Positions 1 to 7,844 of a stretch of 64,000 nt of DNA are shown here, piece after piece (position 1 is the first letter of the stretch; each line of letters starts with the position of its first letter). The stretch is from Actinomycetes bacterium (GTDB lineage: Bacteria > Actinomycetota > Acidimicrobiia > Acidimicrobiales > Palsa-688). The stretch is taken from NCBI GenBank assembly GCA_021838445.1, contig JAKCDU010000004.1, forward strand, positions 48,690 through 112,689. The letters are read 5' to 3'. A program made the translations under genes and the position numbers. The notes beneath the pieces are model-generated. The model was not told the DNA's origin, ran no database searches, and saw nothing but the letters and a program-made list of their open reading frames with translations.

Positions 1-678
1 ACCGCCTACAGCTACGGCTTCGCCCGGCCCACCGGGATCGCCCTGCCGGGAGAGGCGACCGGGTACGTCCTCACCCCCCAGCAGAAGCTGTCGCTGCACC
101 AGCGGTACCCGGCCGCCTACCCCTACGGCACCTATTACACCGGGGACGCCATACAGTCGGCCATCGGAGAGGAGGACGTGGCCGTCACCCCGCTGCAACT
201 GGCCAACGCCTACTCTGCCTTCGCCAATGGAGGGACGCTCTACCAGCCGGCCATGGCCCTCGACGCCGAGTCGAGCAACGGGAAGGTGACGGAGCGCTAC
301 CAGCCCCGGGTGCTGGGTCACACCCCGGCTCTCACCGCCGCCGACCGCCAGGCCATGATCGCCGGCTTCGTCGGGGTCACCTCCAACCCCCAGGGCACGG
401 CCTACGGGTCGTTCGGCAAGACCAACTACCCCATCCAGGTCGCCGGCAAGACAGGAACGGCGCAGGTCGTGTCCGGCATCGCCCACACGTCGCCCGCCTA
501 CAAGCAACCGACCTCGGTCTTCGCCTCCTTCGCCCCGGCCGCGGCGCCGCAGTACGTGGTCGACTGCTTCATCCCCCAGGGTGGTTACGGCGCCGCCGCA
601 GCGGCGCCGGTGGTCCGCCAGATGTACGACGTGCTGTTCCACCAACCGGTCCTCGCCACACCATTGAGTGGTTACTGA
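1..678 (+). CDS. Penicillin-binding protein 2-like transpeptidase, C-terminal part
   Basis: This is the carboxy-terminal 225 residues of a class B penicillin-binding protein, which cross-links peptidoglycan stem peptides outside the cytoplasmic membrane. The reading frame is open from base 1, so the N-terminus, membrane anchor, SxxK and SxN motifs lie outside the window. The fragment contains the typical VTPLQLANAYSAFANGG stretch and the KTGTAQ active-site box encoded near 448-462. These features match the elongation-type PBP2/PbpA group (family knowledge). The division-type FtsI is less likely but cannot be excluded without the N-terminus. Translation ends at TGA 676-678, about 30 bases before the acetyltransferase gene. 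Confidence 0.93.
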   Translation, partial: TAYSYGFARPTGIALPGEATGYVLTPQQKLSLHQRYPAAYPYGTYYTGDAIQSAIGEEDVAVTPLQLANAYSAFANGGTLYQPAMALDAESSNGKVTERYQPRVLGHTPALTAADRQAMIAGFVGVTSNPQGTAYGSFGKTNYPIQVAGKTGTAQVVSGIAHTSPAYKQPTSVFASFAPAAAPQYVVDCFIPQGGYGAAAAAPVVRQMYDVLFHQPVLATPLSGY

Positions 679-708
679 CATGCGGCATGACATGCCATCG
701 GTGACCAC

Positions 709-1371
709 GTGATCGAGGTCAGGTCCCTGCAGCCGGCCGACACCCGACTGTCGGCCGCCCTCCACCAGGAGGTCCTCGGGATGGAGTTCCTGGCCCGTTT
801 CGGCACCGGCTTCCTCAGCGCCTACCACCGGGTGTGGGCCGACAGCCCCTCGGGCCTGGCTCTGGGGGCGTTCACCCACGACGGGCAGATGGTCGGCGTG
901 ATCCTCGCCTCCCTCGACCCCCCCAGCCACTACCGCTGGATGCTCACCCACGGCGGAGCGGCGCTCGCTGGCCGCATGGTCCTCGCCGCGGGGCGTCGGC
1001 CGGCTCTCGCCCGCGATCTCATCGTGACGAGAGGCCTGCGCTACTCCAGGGCGCTGTGGCGTCAGCTGACCAAGAAGGCGGTGGCCGCAGTACCCACCAT
1101 CGAGCCTCGGCGCGGTGAGATCACCCACCTGATGGTGGGTCCCGCAGCGCGCGGCGCGGGGGCCGGCCGGGCCCTGGTCGCTGAGACCGAACGGCGGGCG
1201 GCGGCGGCCGGGGTGGCCGAGATCGAGCTGGTCACGCCCCCCGATTTCGAAGCCCGAGAGTTCTACCAGCACCTCGGGTGGGTCGAGACGGGGACCGTGG
1301 TGAGCCGCAGCGGTGAGGAATTCGTCCGCTTCCGAAGGCCCCTGGCCCCAGACGACAGCCGCGACCGATGA
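709..1371 (+). CDS. GNAT family N-acetyltransferase
   Basis: A 220-residue protein with a GCN5-related acetyltransferase fold. The acetyl-CoA pyrophosphate-binding loop is visible as RGAGAGRA (residues about 148-155), following the beta-strand ITHLMVGPAA, and the C-terminal EFYQHLGWVETG segment is typical of the family. The substrate cannot be told from sequence; small molecules, peptides or protein N-termini are all possible. The GTG start at 709 is 30 bases after the PBP stop, so co-transcription with the cell-wall gene is plausible. It converges on the DMT transporter gene, with only 9 bases between stops. Confidence 0.85.
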   Translation: MIEVRSLQPADTRLSAALHQEVLGMEFLARFGTGFLSAYHRVWADSPSGLALGAFTHDGQMVGVILASLDPPSHYRWMLTHGGAALAGRMVLAAGRRPALARDLIVTRGLRYSRALWRQLTKKAVAAVPTIEPRRGEITHLMVGPAARGAGAGRALVAETERRAAAAGVAEIELVTPPDFEAREFYQHLGWVETGTVVSRSGEEFVRFRRPLAPDDSRDR

Positions 1372-1380
1372 CGGGCGCCC

Positions 1381-2256
1381 TCAGGGGCTGAGCTCCCCAC
1401 CGGCCACGGGCGGTACCAGCGGGACCTCCAGGCGAGACCGGCGGCTGAGGGCGACCGTCGCCGTGAGGGCCACCGACAGCGACAGAACCTCGAGGGCGAC
1501 CGAGGCCCCACCGGTGCGGAAGCGCTCGTCGAACACGCCCCAGCCGATAGCCACGCTGAGGACCGGGTTCAAGACATTGGTGGCGGGCAGGCTGGCGGTC
1601 ATGGGCCCGGCCCGGTAGGCCATCTGGCTCATGGCCAACCCGCTGGCACCCACGGCGACGAGCGCGTAGAGCTGCCAACTCGTGATCAGATCCACACCGC
1701 CTTTCGAGGCGATGTCGCCGCACACCTTGAGCAGAGCGGCGCTGCCGGCGAGGGCGATACCGGCGGCGGCGCCCAGCAGGGTGGGGGCGGCACGGGGACC
1801 CGACGTTCGGGCTGCGGCCACGCAGACCAGCACCCCGCCGGCGGACAGGACGAAGGCGATCAGCGCCGGAGCGGTGTCGAGATCCTTGGCGGGCTGGGAA
1901 GCGGGGGTGGCGGTGAGGAGGAACACCACGATCGACACGACGAGCAGCCCGGCCCACGAGGTGTCCACGACGTCGAGGGGCGGCGCGCCGACGAATCGAC
2001 CGGCGGCCAGAGCGAACAGCAGTCCCAGGATCAGCAGCGGCTGGACCAGGGTGAGAGGACCCTCGTGCAGGGCGAAGGCGTGCAGCCCCAGGCCCCCGGC
2101 CAGCACCGCCGTACCGGCCAGCCACAGCGGGGTGGCCACCGCCTGGCGGAGACTGCGATGACCGGCCGGGCGGACGGCCTTGAACTGGATGGCGTTGCCC
2201 GCCGCGAACAGCGCCGCGGCGGCCAGACCGGCCCCGACTGCGACGGGGGTGCTCAT
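1381..2256 (-). CDS. DMT-superfamily (EamA/NIPA-like) membrane transporter
   Basis: A 291-residue hydrophobic protein with about nine predicted membrane helices, separated by very short loops. It begins MSTPVAVGAGLAAAALFAAGNAIQ, the usual first helix of drug/metabolite-type transporters. A longer reading frame exists upstream, but its extra residues are not membrane-like and the ATG at 2256 opens directly on the first helix, so this start was chosen. The spacing of helices resembles actinobacterial DMT/NIPA-like proteins; the transported substrate is unknown. It lies downstream of, and in the same direction as, the response regulator gene, with a 123-base gap rich in imperfect GC repeats (2290-2379). 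Confidence 0.8.
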   Translation of the reverse strand: MSTPVAVGAGLAAAALFAAGNAIQFKAVRPAGHRSLRQAVATPLWLAGTAVLAGGLGLHAFALHEGPLTLVQPLLILGLLFALAAGRFVGAPPLDVVDTSWAGLLVVSIVVFLLTATPASQPAKDLDTAPALIAFVLSAGGVLVCVAAARTSGPRAAPTLLGAAAGIALAGSAALLKVCGDIASKGGVDLITSWQLYALVAVGASGLAMSQMAYRAGPMTASLPATNVLNPVLSVAIGWGVFDERFRTGGASVALEVLSLSVALTATVALSRRSRLEVPLVPPVAGGELSP

Positions 2257-2379
2257 GGTCTTGAAACCGCGGTCGCCAGAGCAGGCGATGGCGAGTCGCA
2301 CGGCCGGCAAGACCCCACAGCCCGGCAAGACCCTGCGGCCGGGTCAGACCCCACAGCCCGGTCAACCACCGCGACCCGG

Positions 2380-3057
2380 TCAGCCACCGTCTTCGGCCAG
2401 TCGGTAGCCGGACCCCCGAACCGTCTCCAGGGATTGGCGCCCAAAGGGCAGATCGATCTTGCGGCGCAGGTAGCGGACGTAGACCTCCACGATGTTCTCG
2501 TCCCCCTCGAAGTCGAAATCCCAGACCCGATCGAGAATCTCCGACTTGGAGACGACCTTCCCGGCCCGGCTCATCAGGAACTCGAGAAGGGCGAACTCCC
2601 GGGGGCTGAGGGCGATGTCCTCGTCGCCGCGGCGGCAGCGGTGGGCGGCCGGGTCGATGGTCAGGTCGCCGGTCCTGAGCAGACCGGGCCGGGGATGGGC
2701 TCCCCTCCTGATGAGGGCCCTTACTTGGGCGATGAGCACCACGAACGAGAAGGGCTTGGCCAGGAAGCCGTCGGCCCCGGTGTCCAAGGCTTCGGCTTCG
2801 TCCCATTCACCGGCTTTGGCGCTCAACATGAGGATCGGCGTCCAGTTCCCCTCGCGGCGCAGAGCGGCGCAGACCTTGTAGCCGTTCATCTTGGGGAGGA
2901 GGATGTCGAGGATGATGGCGTCGTAGAAGGTCTGGTGGGCCAGGCAGAGTCCTTCTTCGCCGTCGGCGGCCACGTCGACGGCGAACCCCTCCGCCTCCAG
3001 CCCCCGCTTAATGGCCGAGGCAACCCGTATGTGGTCCTCGACGGCCAGCACCCTCAT
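2380..3057 (-). CDS. OmpR/PhoP-family response regulator (orphan)
   Basis: A 225-residue two-domain transcription factor. The receiver domain (residues 1-115) has the acidic pair E7-D8, the phospho-acceptor D51 in IILDILLP, and the conserved lysine in the KPF motif near 102. The C-terminal winged helix (about 125-222) contains LSPREFALLEFLM, SKSEILDRVWD and the VRGSGYRL wing. MRVLAVEDH at 3057 is the canonical family start; an in-frame ATG 18 bases upstream is possible. No histidine kinase gene is adjacent, so its sensor must be encoded elsewhere. Four 11-bp direct repeats lie 32-75 bases upstream, which suggests autoregulation (inference). Confidence 0.93.
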   Translation of the reverse strand: MRVLAVEDHIRVASAIKRGLEAEGFAVDVAADGEEGLCLAHQTFYDAIILDILLPKMNGYKVCAALRREGNWTPILMLSAKAGEWDEAEALDTGADGFLAKPFSFVVLIAQVRALIRRGAHPRPGLLRTGDLTIDPAAHRCRRGDEDIALSPREFALLEFLMSRAGKVVSKSEILDRVWDFDFEGDENIVEVYVRYLRRKIDLPFGRQSLETVRGSGYRLAEDGG

Positions 3058-3088
3058 CACGATCTCCATCGACATCCTCGGCCCCTCA

Positions 3089-3132
3089 GCTGAGAGCCAG
3101 CTTGGAGTCAGCTTGGAGCCGGCTGAGAGCCT
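3089..3132 (-). promoter_or_regulatory. Four tandem 11-bp direct repeats, probable response-regulator binding array
   Basis: The plus strand reads GCTGAGAGCCA, GCTTGGAGTCA, GCTTGGAGCCG, GCTGAGAGCCT with exact 11-bp phasing. On the minus strand the units are TCTCAGC or TCCAAGC followed by four variable bases. Eleven-bp phased direct heptamers are the known layout of PhoP/OmpR-family sites (for example TCACAGC-N4 in mycobacterial PhoP). The array is just upstream of the response regulator gene. Sequence shows the repeats; binding is inferred. Confidence 0.7.
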
Positions 3133-3184
3133 CGGCCCAGGAGCGGGGCGCCGGCCGACCCGAGCCGGTGCAGTGCGGTGCGGC

Positions 3185-3213
3185 GTTCAGCCGGCTCTCA
3201 GCCGCATTTGACA
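3185..3213 (+). promoter_or_regulatory. Two-unit 11-bp repeat followed by a -35-like TTGACA
   Basis: GTTCAGC-CGGC-TCTCAGC-CGCA (3185-3206) has the same 11-bp phasing and heptamer as the array at 3089-3132, and is followed at 3208-3213 by TTGACA. No good -10 is seen at the normal distance, as is common for activator-dependent promoters. Twenty bases (3187-3206) recur exactly at 16159-16178. It lies upstream of the amidase/glycosidase gene. A strong Shine-Dalgarno (GGAGGA, 3225-3230) precedes a 13-codon ORF starting at 3235. Confidence 0.6.
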
Positions 3214-3281
3214 GAGTGGGGGCAGGAGGACCGAATGCCTACACCAACCCGACGCCACCGTCGGCAGACCGGATAGCCAGC

Positions 3282-5213
3282 GTGGAACCACCTCCCGTAC
3301 CGGGAGGTCCGGGTGAGCCTGACCCGACTCAGAACCGGCGGCTCCGGCGGCTCGGCCGACCGGTGCCGGTGGTGATGGGTGTGGTGGTAGGCGCAGCGGC
3401 GTTGATGATCGCCGCGACACTCCTGTCGACGACGCACCCCTCGAGAAGCGCCAGCGCCGCGGGGCCGGTCGGCCCGTCGGGGACCGCTCGGGGTGGGCGG
3501 TCCCCGACTTCGACCACGGTCCCGGCGCCGGCCGGCCCGCACCCCGTAGACGCCTCCCGCTTCGCGCCCGGGGCGTGCGTGCTGTACCCCCCTACCGCTG
3601 GTGACCGCCACCGCACCGTGTTCCTCGACGCCGGCCATGGCGGACCCGACCCGGGCGCGGTGGGCACCACTTCTAGCGGGGTCACGGTCCACGAAGCCGA
3701 CCTCACCCTGGCCGTCGTGCTCGACGCCGTGCCGCTCCTACGGGCTCAGGGCCTGACCGTGGTGGTGTCGCGGACCGGACCGGGCCTGGTCGGCCGGCTG
3801 AACGGCGCCGACCTGGCCAACGGCATACTCACCGACCAGGGGGTCCACGACGACGTCGCCGCCCGCGACGCCTGTGCCAACGAATCCGGGGCCCAGGCCC
3901 TGGTCGGGGTCTACTTCGACGCCGGGCCGCCCAACGCCGCCGGCTCCATCACCGGTTACGACACGGCCCGTCCCTTCTCCGAGCAAAACCTCGAGTTGGC
4001 TCAGCTCGTGCAGGGCGACGTGATGGCCCGCTTCGACGCCCAGGCCTGGGGGATCCCCGACGGTGGGGTGGTGAACGACGCCTCGCTCGGGGGACCGCCG
4101 GCATCGGCGGCGGCCGCCGCCTACTCCCACCTGATGCTGCTCGGTCCGCCGGGGGCCGGATACAACCCCACCCCCAGCTCCATGCCCGGCGCCCTCATCG
4201 AGCCGCTCTACATCACCGACCCCTTCGAGGCCTCCATCGCCGACACCGAAGTCGGCCAGGAAGCCATGGCCCAAGGGGTCGCCCAGGCCCTCGAGCAGTT
4301 CCTGCCCGCCCCCACCGCCGCGGTTGCGCCCCCCCTGCCGACGGCGGCTGTGGCCGACCAAGCCCTCGTCGCCAGCCAGACCGTCGGAGGCGTGACCGTC
4401 GACGAGGTCTGGCAGGCCCCTCCCGCCGGCCCCGGGCAGGGTTCCATAACGGTGGCCGAGTTCGACCCGTCCCGGACCCGACTCGTGCTGCACGCCGGGA
4501 CCCTTCAACCCGGCTCGCCAGGGCCGTGGCTCAACGGCCCCGCTGTGGGCGCCGCCGAGCAGGCCAGCCTGCTGGCCGCCTTCAACGCCGGGTTCAAGAT
4601 GGCCGACTCCCGGGGCGGCTGGCTCTCCGAGGGCCATACGGTCGTGCCGCTGGTCGAGGGGGCAGCCAGCGTGGTCATCTACGCCGACGGCGGCGTCGAC
4701 ATAGGCTCGTGGGGTAAGGAGGTCCCGGCCCCGGGGCGCGTGGTGGCATCAGTGCGTCAGAACCTGCAACTGCTCGTCGACGGTGGGCAACCCCAGCTGC
4801 AGAACCCGGCCAACGAGACCCAGCTCGAGCAGTGGTGGGGAGTGGCGTTCCAGGCCGCACCCCTTGTGGCTCGCAGCTCGCTCGGTATCACCGCCGCCGG
4901 CCAGATCGTGTGGGCCGCCGGGACCGACGTCAGCATCCCGGCGCTGACCAACGCCCTGCTCGCCCACGGGGTGGTGCGGGCTCTCGAACTCGATATGAAC
5001 GCCCCGCTGGTGCGTGGCTTCTTGTACCCCGCGCCCGGGACCATCACCTTCGCCGGGGCCGCTCAGAGCACCACGCCGGCCCTGCCCCTCGTCGCCGGCC
5101 AGACCCAGACGCCGGCCGACTACGGGCCCACCGGAAGCGGTGCGGCCGTCGTACCCCACTGCACCTATCTGACGACCTGCAGCCGGGACTTCTTCACGGT
5201 CATCACCCGCTAG
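3282..5213 (+). CDS. Membrane-anchored Amidase_3 / phosphodiester-glycosidase (NAGPA) fusion
   Basis: A 643-residue envelope protein. Residues 28-48 form a membrane helix, followed by a Ser/Pro-rich linker. Residues about 112-330 resemble N-acetylmuramoyl-L-alanine amidase type 3: the DAGHGG box with H119, E138, and a late glutamate in ALIEPLY. The third zinc ligand, normally His in a SIHxxA motif, is Tyr211 (VGVYFDA), so amidase activity is doubtful. Residues about 385-640 match the NAGPA/DUF2233 fold (FNAGFKM, LQLLVDGGQ, ARSSLGIT). The GTG at 3282 was chosen as the start just before the Pro-rich cytoplasmic tail; GTG 3216 is also in frame. A TTG-initiated longer frame runs through the operator repeats and is unlikely. 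The stop TAG abuts the next ATG. Confidence 0.8.
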   Translation: MEPPPVPGGPGEPDPTQNRRLRRLGRPVPVVMGVVVGAAALMIAATLLSTTHPSRSASAAGPVGPSGTARGGRSPTSTTVPAPAGPHPVDASRFAPGACVLYPPTAGDRHRTVFLDAGHGGPDPGAVGTTSSGVTVHEADLTLAVVLDAVPLLRAQGLTVVVSRTGPGLVGRLNGADLANGILTDQGVHDDVAARDACANESGAQALVGVYFDAGPPNAAGSITGYDTARPFSEQNLELAQLVQGDVMARFDAQAWGIPDGGVVNDASLGGPPASAAAAAYSHLMLLGPPGAGYNPTPSSMPGALIEPLYITDPFEASIADTEVGQEAMAQGVAQALEQFLPAPTAAVAPPLPTAAVADQALVASQTVGGVTVDEVWQAPPAGPGQGSITVAEFDPSRTRLVLHAGTLQPGSPGPWLNGPAVGAAEQASLLAAFNAGFKMADSRGGWLSEGHTVVPLVEGAASVVIYADGGVDIGSWGKEVPAPGRVVASVRQNLQLLVDGGQPQLQNPANETQLEQWWGVAFQAAPLVARSSLGITAAGQIVWAAGTDVSIPALTNALLAHGVVRALELDMNAPLVRGFLYPAPGTITFAGAAQSTTPALPLVAGQTQTPADYGPTGSGAAVVPHCTYLTTCSRDFFTVITR

Positions 5214-6422
5214 ATGACCTCCGGCTTGGCCGCCTCGGCCCAGCGACTCGTGTCGTCGCCCCGTGCCGTGGCAGCCACGGTCGGTGTGCTCTACGGCGGG
5301 TGGATCATCGCCGTGCTGCTGGTGCACCCCTCGCCCTACGCCTTCGTCGACCCGGGCCGCCATTACGTGCAACTGGCCGACCAGAAAGGGCTGGGGCTCC
5401 CCTCCCTGCCGGCCCAGTACGGGGCTGGCGCCGCCAACCCGAGCTACTACGGCTATGACGGCCAGTTCACCTGGCTGCTGGCCCTCCACCCCGTCGGCGC
5501 CCGGGGCGTGCTGGACAATCCCCTCTACCGCTACCAGCGGATACTCGAGCCGGTCGTGGTCGCGGCCCTCTCCTTCGGGCAGAAGGCGCTGGTGCCCTGG
5601 CTGATGCTCGGGTTCTCCTGGCTGGCGCCCATCGTGGGAGCGTGGGCCGCGGCCGCCTGGCTGGTGGGGCGCCGCCGGGCGCCGGGGTGGGCGCTGCTGT
5701 ACGGCCTCTGGCCCGGCGTCGTCGTGACGGTCCGCAACGACCTGACCGACGGGATCGCCTACAGCCTGGTGGCGGTGGCCTTGCTGCTCATCGACTCACC
5801 ACGGAAATCGAGGCCGGTACTGGCTTCTGGGGTCATGGCCGTGGCCATGTTCGCCCGTCAGGAGGTGGCCATCTACACCGCCATGATGGCCCTCGGCCTG
5901 GCTCTGGGACTCTTCGGTGACGAGAGCTCGAGGGTCGCCCCGGTGCGCCACCGGGTCACCGCGGCGGTGCGGTTCGTGGCCACGTCCAGCGTCCCGTTCG
6001 GGGCGTACCTGCTGTTCCTGTCGCACTGGCTGGCTTCCACCCCCAACCCGCCGCCGAACCCCCTTTCCATGCCCGCGCCCGAGGTCGTCGCCGACGTCTT
6101 TCTGCTCCTCGTGCCCTCGGTGGTCGCCTTGTGGGCGCTGCTCCCCTCGGGCTGCGGCTGGCGGTCGGCGACGACCTGGGGTTGGGCCACCTACGCCGTC
6201 CATGTAGTGGCCCTCCTCGGCTTCATGGCGGTGGGACAGGTGGGCGTCTACTACTCGTGGTCGTTCTCGACGGTCTTCCGCTACTACATACCGGCTGCGC
6301 TCGGGGTCCTCGTCTGCTCAGGGTATGCCCGTCGCCCGAGCCGGGCCCGCACCGCGTCACTGCTCGTCGGTGCGGGCCTGGTGGGGATCGCCGTGCCGGT
6401 CATCGTCGCCCGGGGCTTCTGA
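5214..6422 (+). CDS. Multipass membrane protein, glycosyltransferase-C-like
   Basis: A 402-residue integral membrane protein with about nine hydrophobic helices. The first extracytoplasmic loop holds the signature YYGYDGQFTWLLALHP and DNPLYRYQRILEP, seen in actinobacterial membrane proteins related to GT-C glycosyltransferases of the AZOBR/DUF2029 kind (family knowledge). A second short motif, VRNDLTDGIAYS, follows helix 4. The donor is presumably a polyprenyl-linked sugar, but no acceptor can be inferred. The ATG directly follows the TAG of the amidase/glycosidase gene (TAGATG), so the two are almost certainly translationally coupled and may act together in envelope glycan metabolism. Confidence 0.75.
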   Translation: MTSGLAASAQRLVSSPRAVAATVGVLYGGWIIAVLLVHPSPYAFVDPGRHYVQLADQKGLGLPSLPAQYGAGAANPSYYGYDGQFTWLLALHPVGARGVLDNPLYRYQRILEPVVVAALSFGQKALVPWLMLGFSWLAPIVGAWAAAAWLVGRRRAPGWALLYGLWPGVVVTVRNDLTDGIAYSLVAVALLLIDSPRKSRPVLASGVMAVAMFARQEVAIYTAMMALGLALGLFGDESSRVAPVRHRVTAAVRFVATSSVPFGAYLLFLSHWLASTPNPPPNPLSMPAPEVVADVFLLLVPSVVALWALLPSGCGWRSATTWGWATYAVHVVALLGFMAVGQVGVYYSWSFSTVFRYYIPAALGVLVCSGYARRPSRARTASLLVGAGLVGIAVPVIVARGF

Positions 6423-6434
6423 GCAGCGGGCACG

Positions 6435-6464
6435 TGAGCCCGGGGCGAGCAGGCACCGGGCTCA
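6435..6464. terminator. Bidirectional hairpin between convergent genes
   Basis: TGAGCCCGG at 6435-6443 pairs perfectly with CCGGGCTCA at 6456-6464 across a 12-base loop. It sits between the convergent stops at 6422 and 6462 and includes the SDR stop codon. There is no T-tract, as is usual in high-GC actinobacteria. Confidence 0.6.
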
Positions 6465-7454
6465 GGCGGGGAGGCTCCATCCCGACCGCTCGGAGCACCA
6501 CTGCCACAGTCGGGCCCGCTCCTCGGCCGGGTCGGAGGGCCGGGTGCCGGGCCAGCGGTGTTCGACCCGGGCCCGCCGGTCGAGCCAGAAGTCGCCGGAG
6601 CGCACCTCGGCCTCGGGCGCTTGGGACAGCCACACCAGAGTGTCGACCCCTTGTGCGGGAGTGCGCAGGATCGGCCGGGCCAAGCGGTAGAAGCCGGGAA
6701 GCGACGAGCGCACCCCGGGCGTGTCGGCCCAGCCTGGGTGCATGGTCTGGAAGACCACCTCACGGGGGTCGATCCGGTCGGCCCAAGCGTGCCCCAGGAC
6801 CACCTGAGCCCGCTTGGCCCGGGCGTAGGCGCCGGGGCCGTCGAATCCGGTCGGGCCGGCGTCGAAACGGTTGAGGTCGAATCTCTGGAGGTACATGCCA
6901 CCCGACGACACGGTGAGCACCCGGGCCGGGTGGGTGGTCTCGGCGGCCGCTCGGCGCAGCGCCGGCAGGAGCAGCCCGGTCAACAGGAAGGGGCCGAGCA
7001 CGTGGACCGCCGCGGTGAGCTCCACGCCGCAGTCGGGCGCCTGCTGGTACTCGCGGGTGAGCATGCCGGCGTTGTGAACGAGGACGTCGAGAGTCGCGAT
7101 CTGGTCGCAGTAGGCGGCCGCGGCGCTCCGGATCGAGTCGAGGTCGGCCATGTCGGCCACCAGGAATTCGACCCGGTCGCTTCCCGACCGCTCCGCGATG
7201 GACCGGCGGGCCTCCTCGCAGCGCCCCTGATCCCTACCCACGAAGGTCACCGCCGCACCCAGCCGGGCGAAGCGCAGGGCCGCCTCGAAACCCAGGCCGG
7301 AGGTCGCACCGGTAACCATCACCGATCGGCCGGGCATGGCGGCCGGCTCTGACCAGTCGCCGAGGCGGCGCCTGACCTCGTAGCCGACCCTCGAGAAGCT
7401 GCCCACGACCGAGCCCTCGAGCACCTCGTCGACCACAGCCGACACGGCGCCCAC
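6462..7454 (-). CDS. Short-chain dehydrogenase/reductase (retinol-dehydrogenase-like)
   Basis: A 330-residue NAD(P)-dependent oxidoreductase. The Rossmann nucleotide-binding motif TGATSGLG lies near residue 48, the NAG motif (LVHNAGML) near 130, the catalytic serine in VSSGGMY near 185, and the catalytic YxxxK as YARAKRAQ near 210. The 40 residues before the Rossmann fold and the long C-terminal tail make it longer than a classical 250-residue SDR and closer to the retinol dehydrogenase/WW-oxidoreductase-like group. The substrate is unknown. It ends in a hairpin shared with the convergent gene and is preceded, 5 bases away, by the STAS gene in the same direction. Confidence 0.88.
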   Translation of the reverse strand: MGAVSAVVDEVLEGSVVGSFSRVGYEVRRRLGDWSEPAAMPGRSVMVTGATSGLGFEAALRFARLGAAVTFVGRDQGRCEEARRSIAERSGSDRVEFLVADMADLDSIRSAAAAYCDQIATLDVLVHNAGMLTREYQQAPDCGVELTAAVHVLGPFLLTGLLLPALRRAAAETTHPARVLTVSSGGMYLQRFDLNRFDAGPTGFDGPGAYARAKRAQVVLGHAWADRIDPREVVFQTMHPGWADTPGVRSSLPGFYRLARPILRTPAQGVDTLVWLSQAPEAEVRSGDFWLDRRARVEHRWPGTRPSDPAEERARLWQWCSERSGWSLPA

Positions 7455-7459
7455 GTCGG

Positions 7460-7750
7460 TCAGGCCGCCGGGGTTAGCTGCGCCGCGCCGAGCACGGCCC
7501 GGACCCGGCGCACCGGTTCGCTCATCCGGCCGACCCGGGCGGCAACGCCGTTGGCCTGCAGCGCCTCGACCGCCGCATCTACGGCCGCCCAGCCCGATGA
7601 GTCGACGAACGTTACGCCGCTCAGGTCGAGCTCCACGACCCGACCGGGACCAGCCAGGATGGCAGCCAAGTCGGCCATGTGCCTGCGGCTGGAAGCATCC
7701 AGCTCGCCCTGAACCATCACGATCCAGCGGTCCGCTTCAGTCGGTTCCAT
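7460..7750 (-). CDS. STAS-domain protein (anti-anti-sigma-factor-like)
   Basis: A 96-residue single-domain protein that fits the STAS fold of SpoIIAA/RsbV-type anti-sigma-factor antagonists. The strand-helix segment VVELDLSGVTFVDSSGWAAV carries the conserved D-S-S/G motif, in which the serine is normally the phosphorylation site for an anti-sigma kinase. No anti-sigma kinase or sigma factor gene lies next to it, so the partner is encoded elsewhere. It is followed after 5 bases by the SDR gene and is likely co-transcribed with it. A sulfate-transporter-type STAS is excluded because no membrane domain is present. Confidence 0.82.
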   Translation of the reverse strand: MEPTEADRWIVMVQGELDASSRRHMADLAAILAGPGRVVELDLSGVTFVDSSGWAAVDAAVEALQANGVAARVGRMSEPVRRVRAVLGAAQLTPAA

Positions 7751-7844
7751 GTACAGGAGTCAAGCAGGGGTACATGAGCCGAACCTGAGAGGGTCATGAA
7801 AACCCGCGGAACGAAAGTTGCAGCCTCTCTCCGCGACCCGGCGG

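Noticed and set aside
1232..2806. Minus-strand frame of 524 codons across the GNAT, DMT and response regulator genes
   Set aside because: It is a different-frame shadow of genes with clear domains, and consists mainly of Arg/Pro/Gly.
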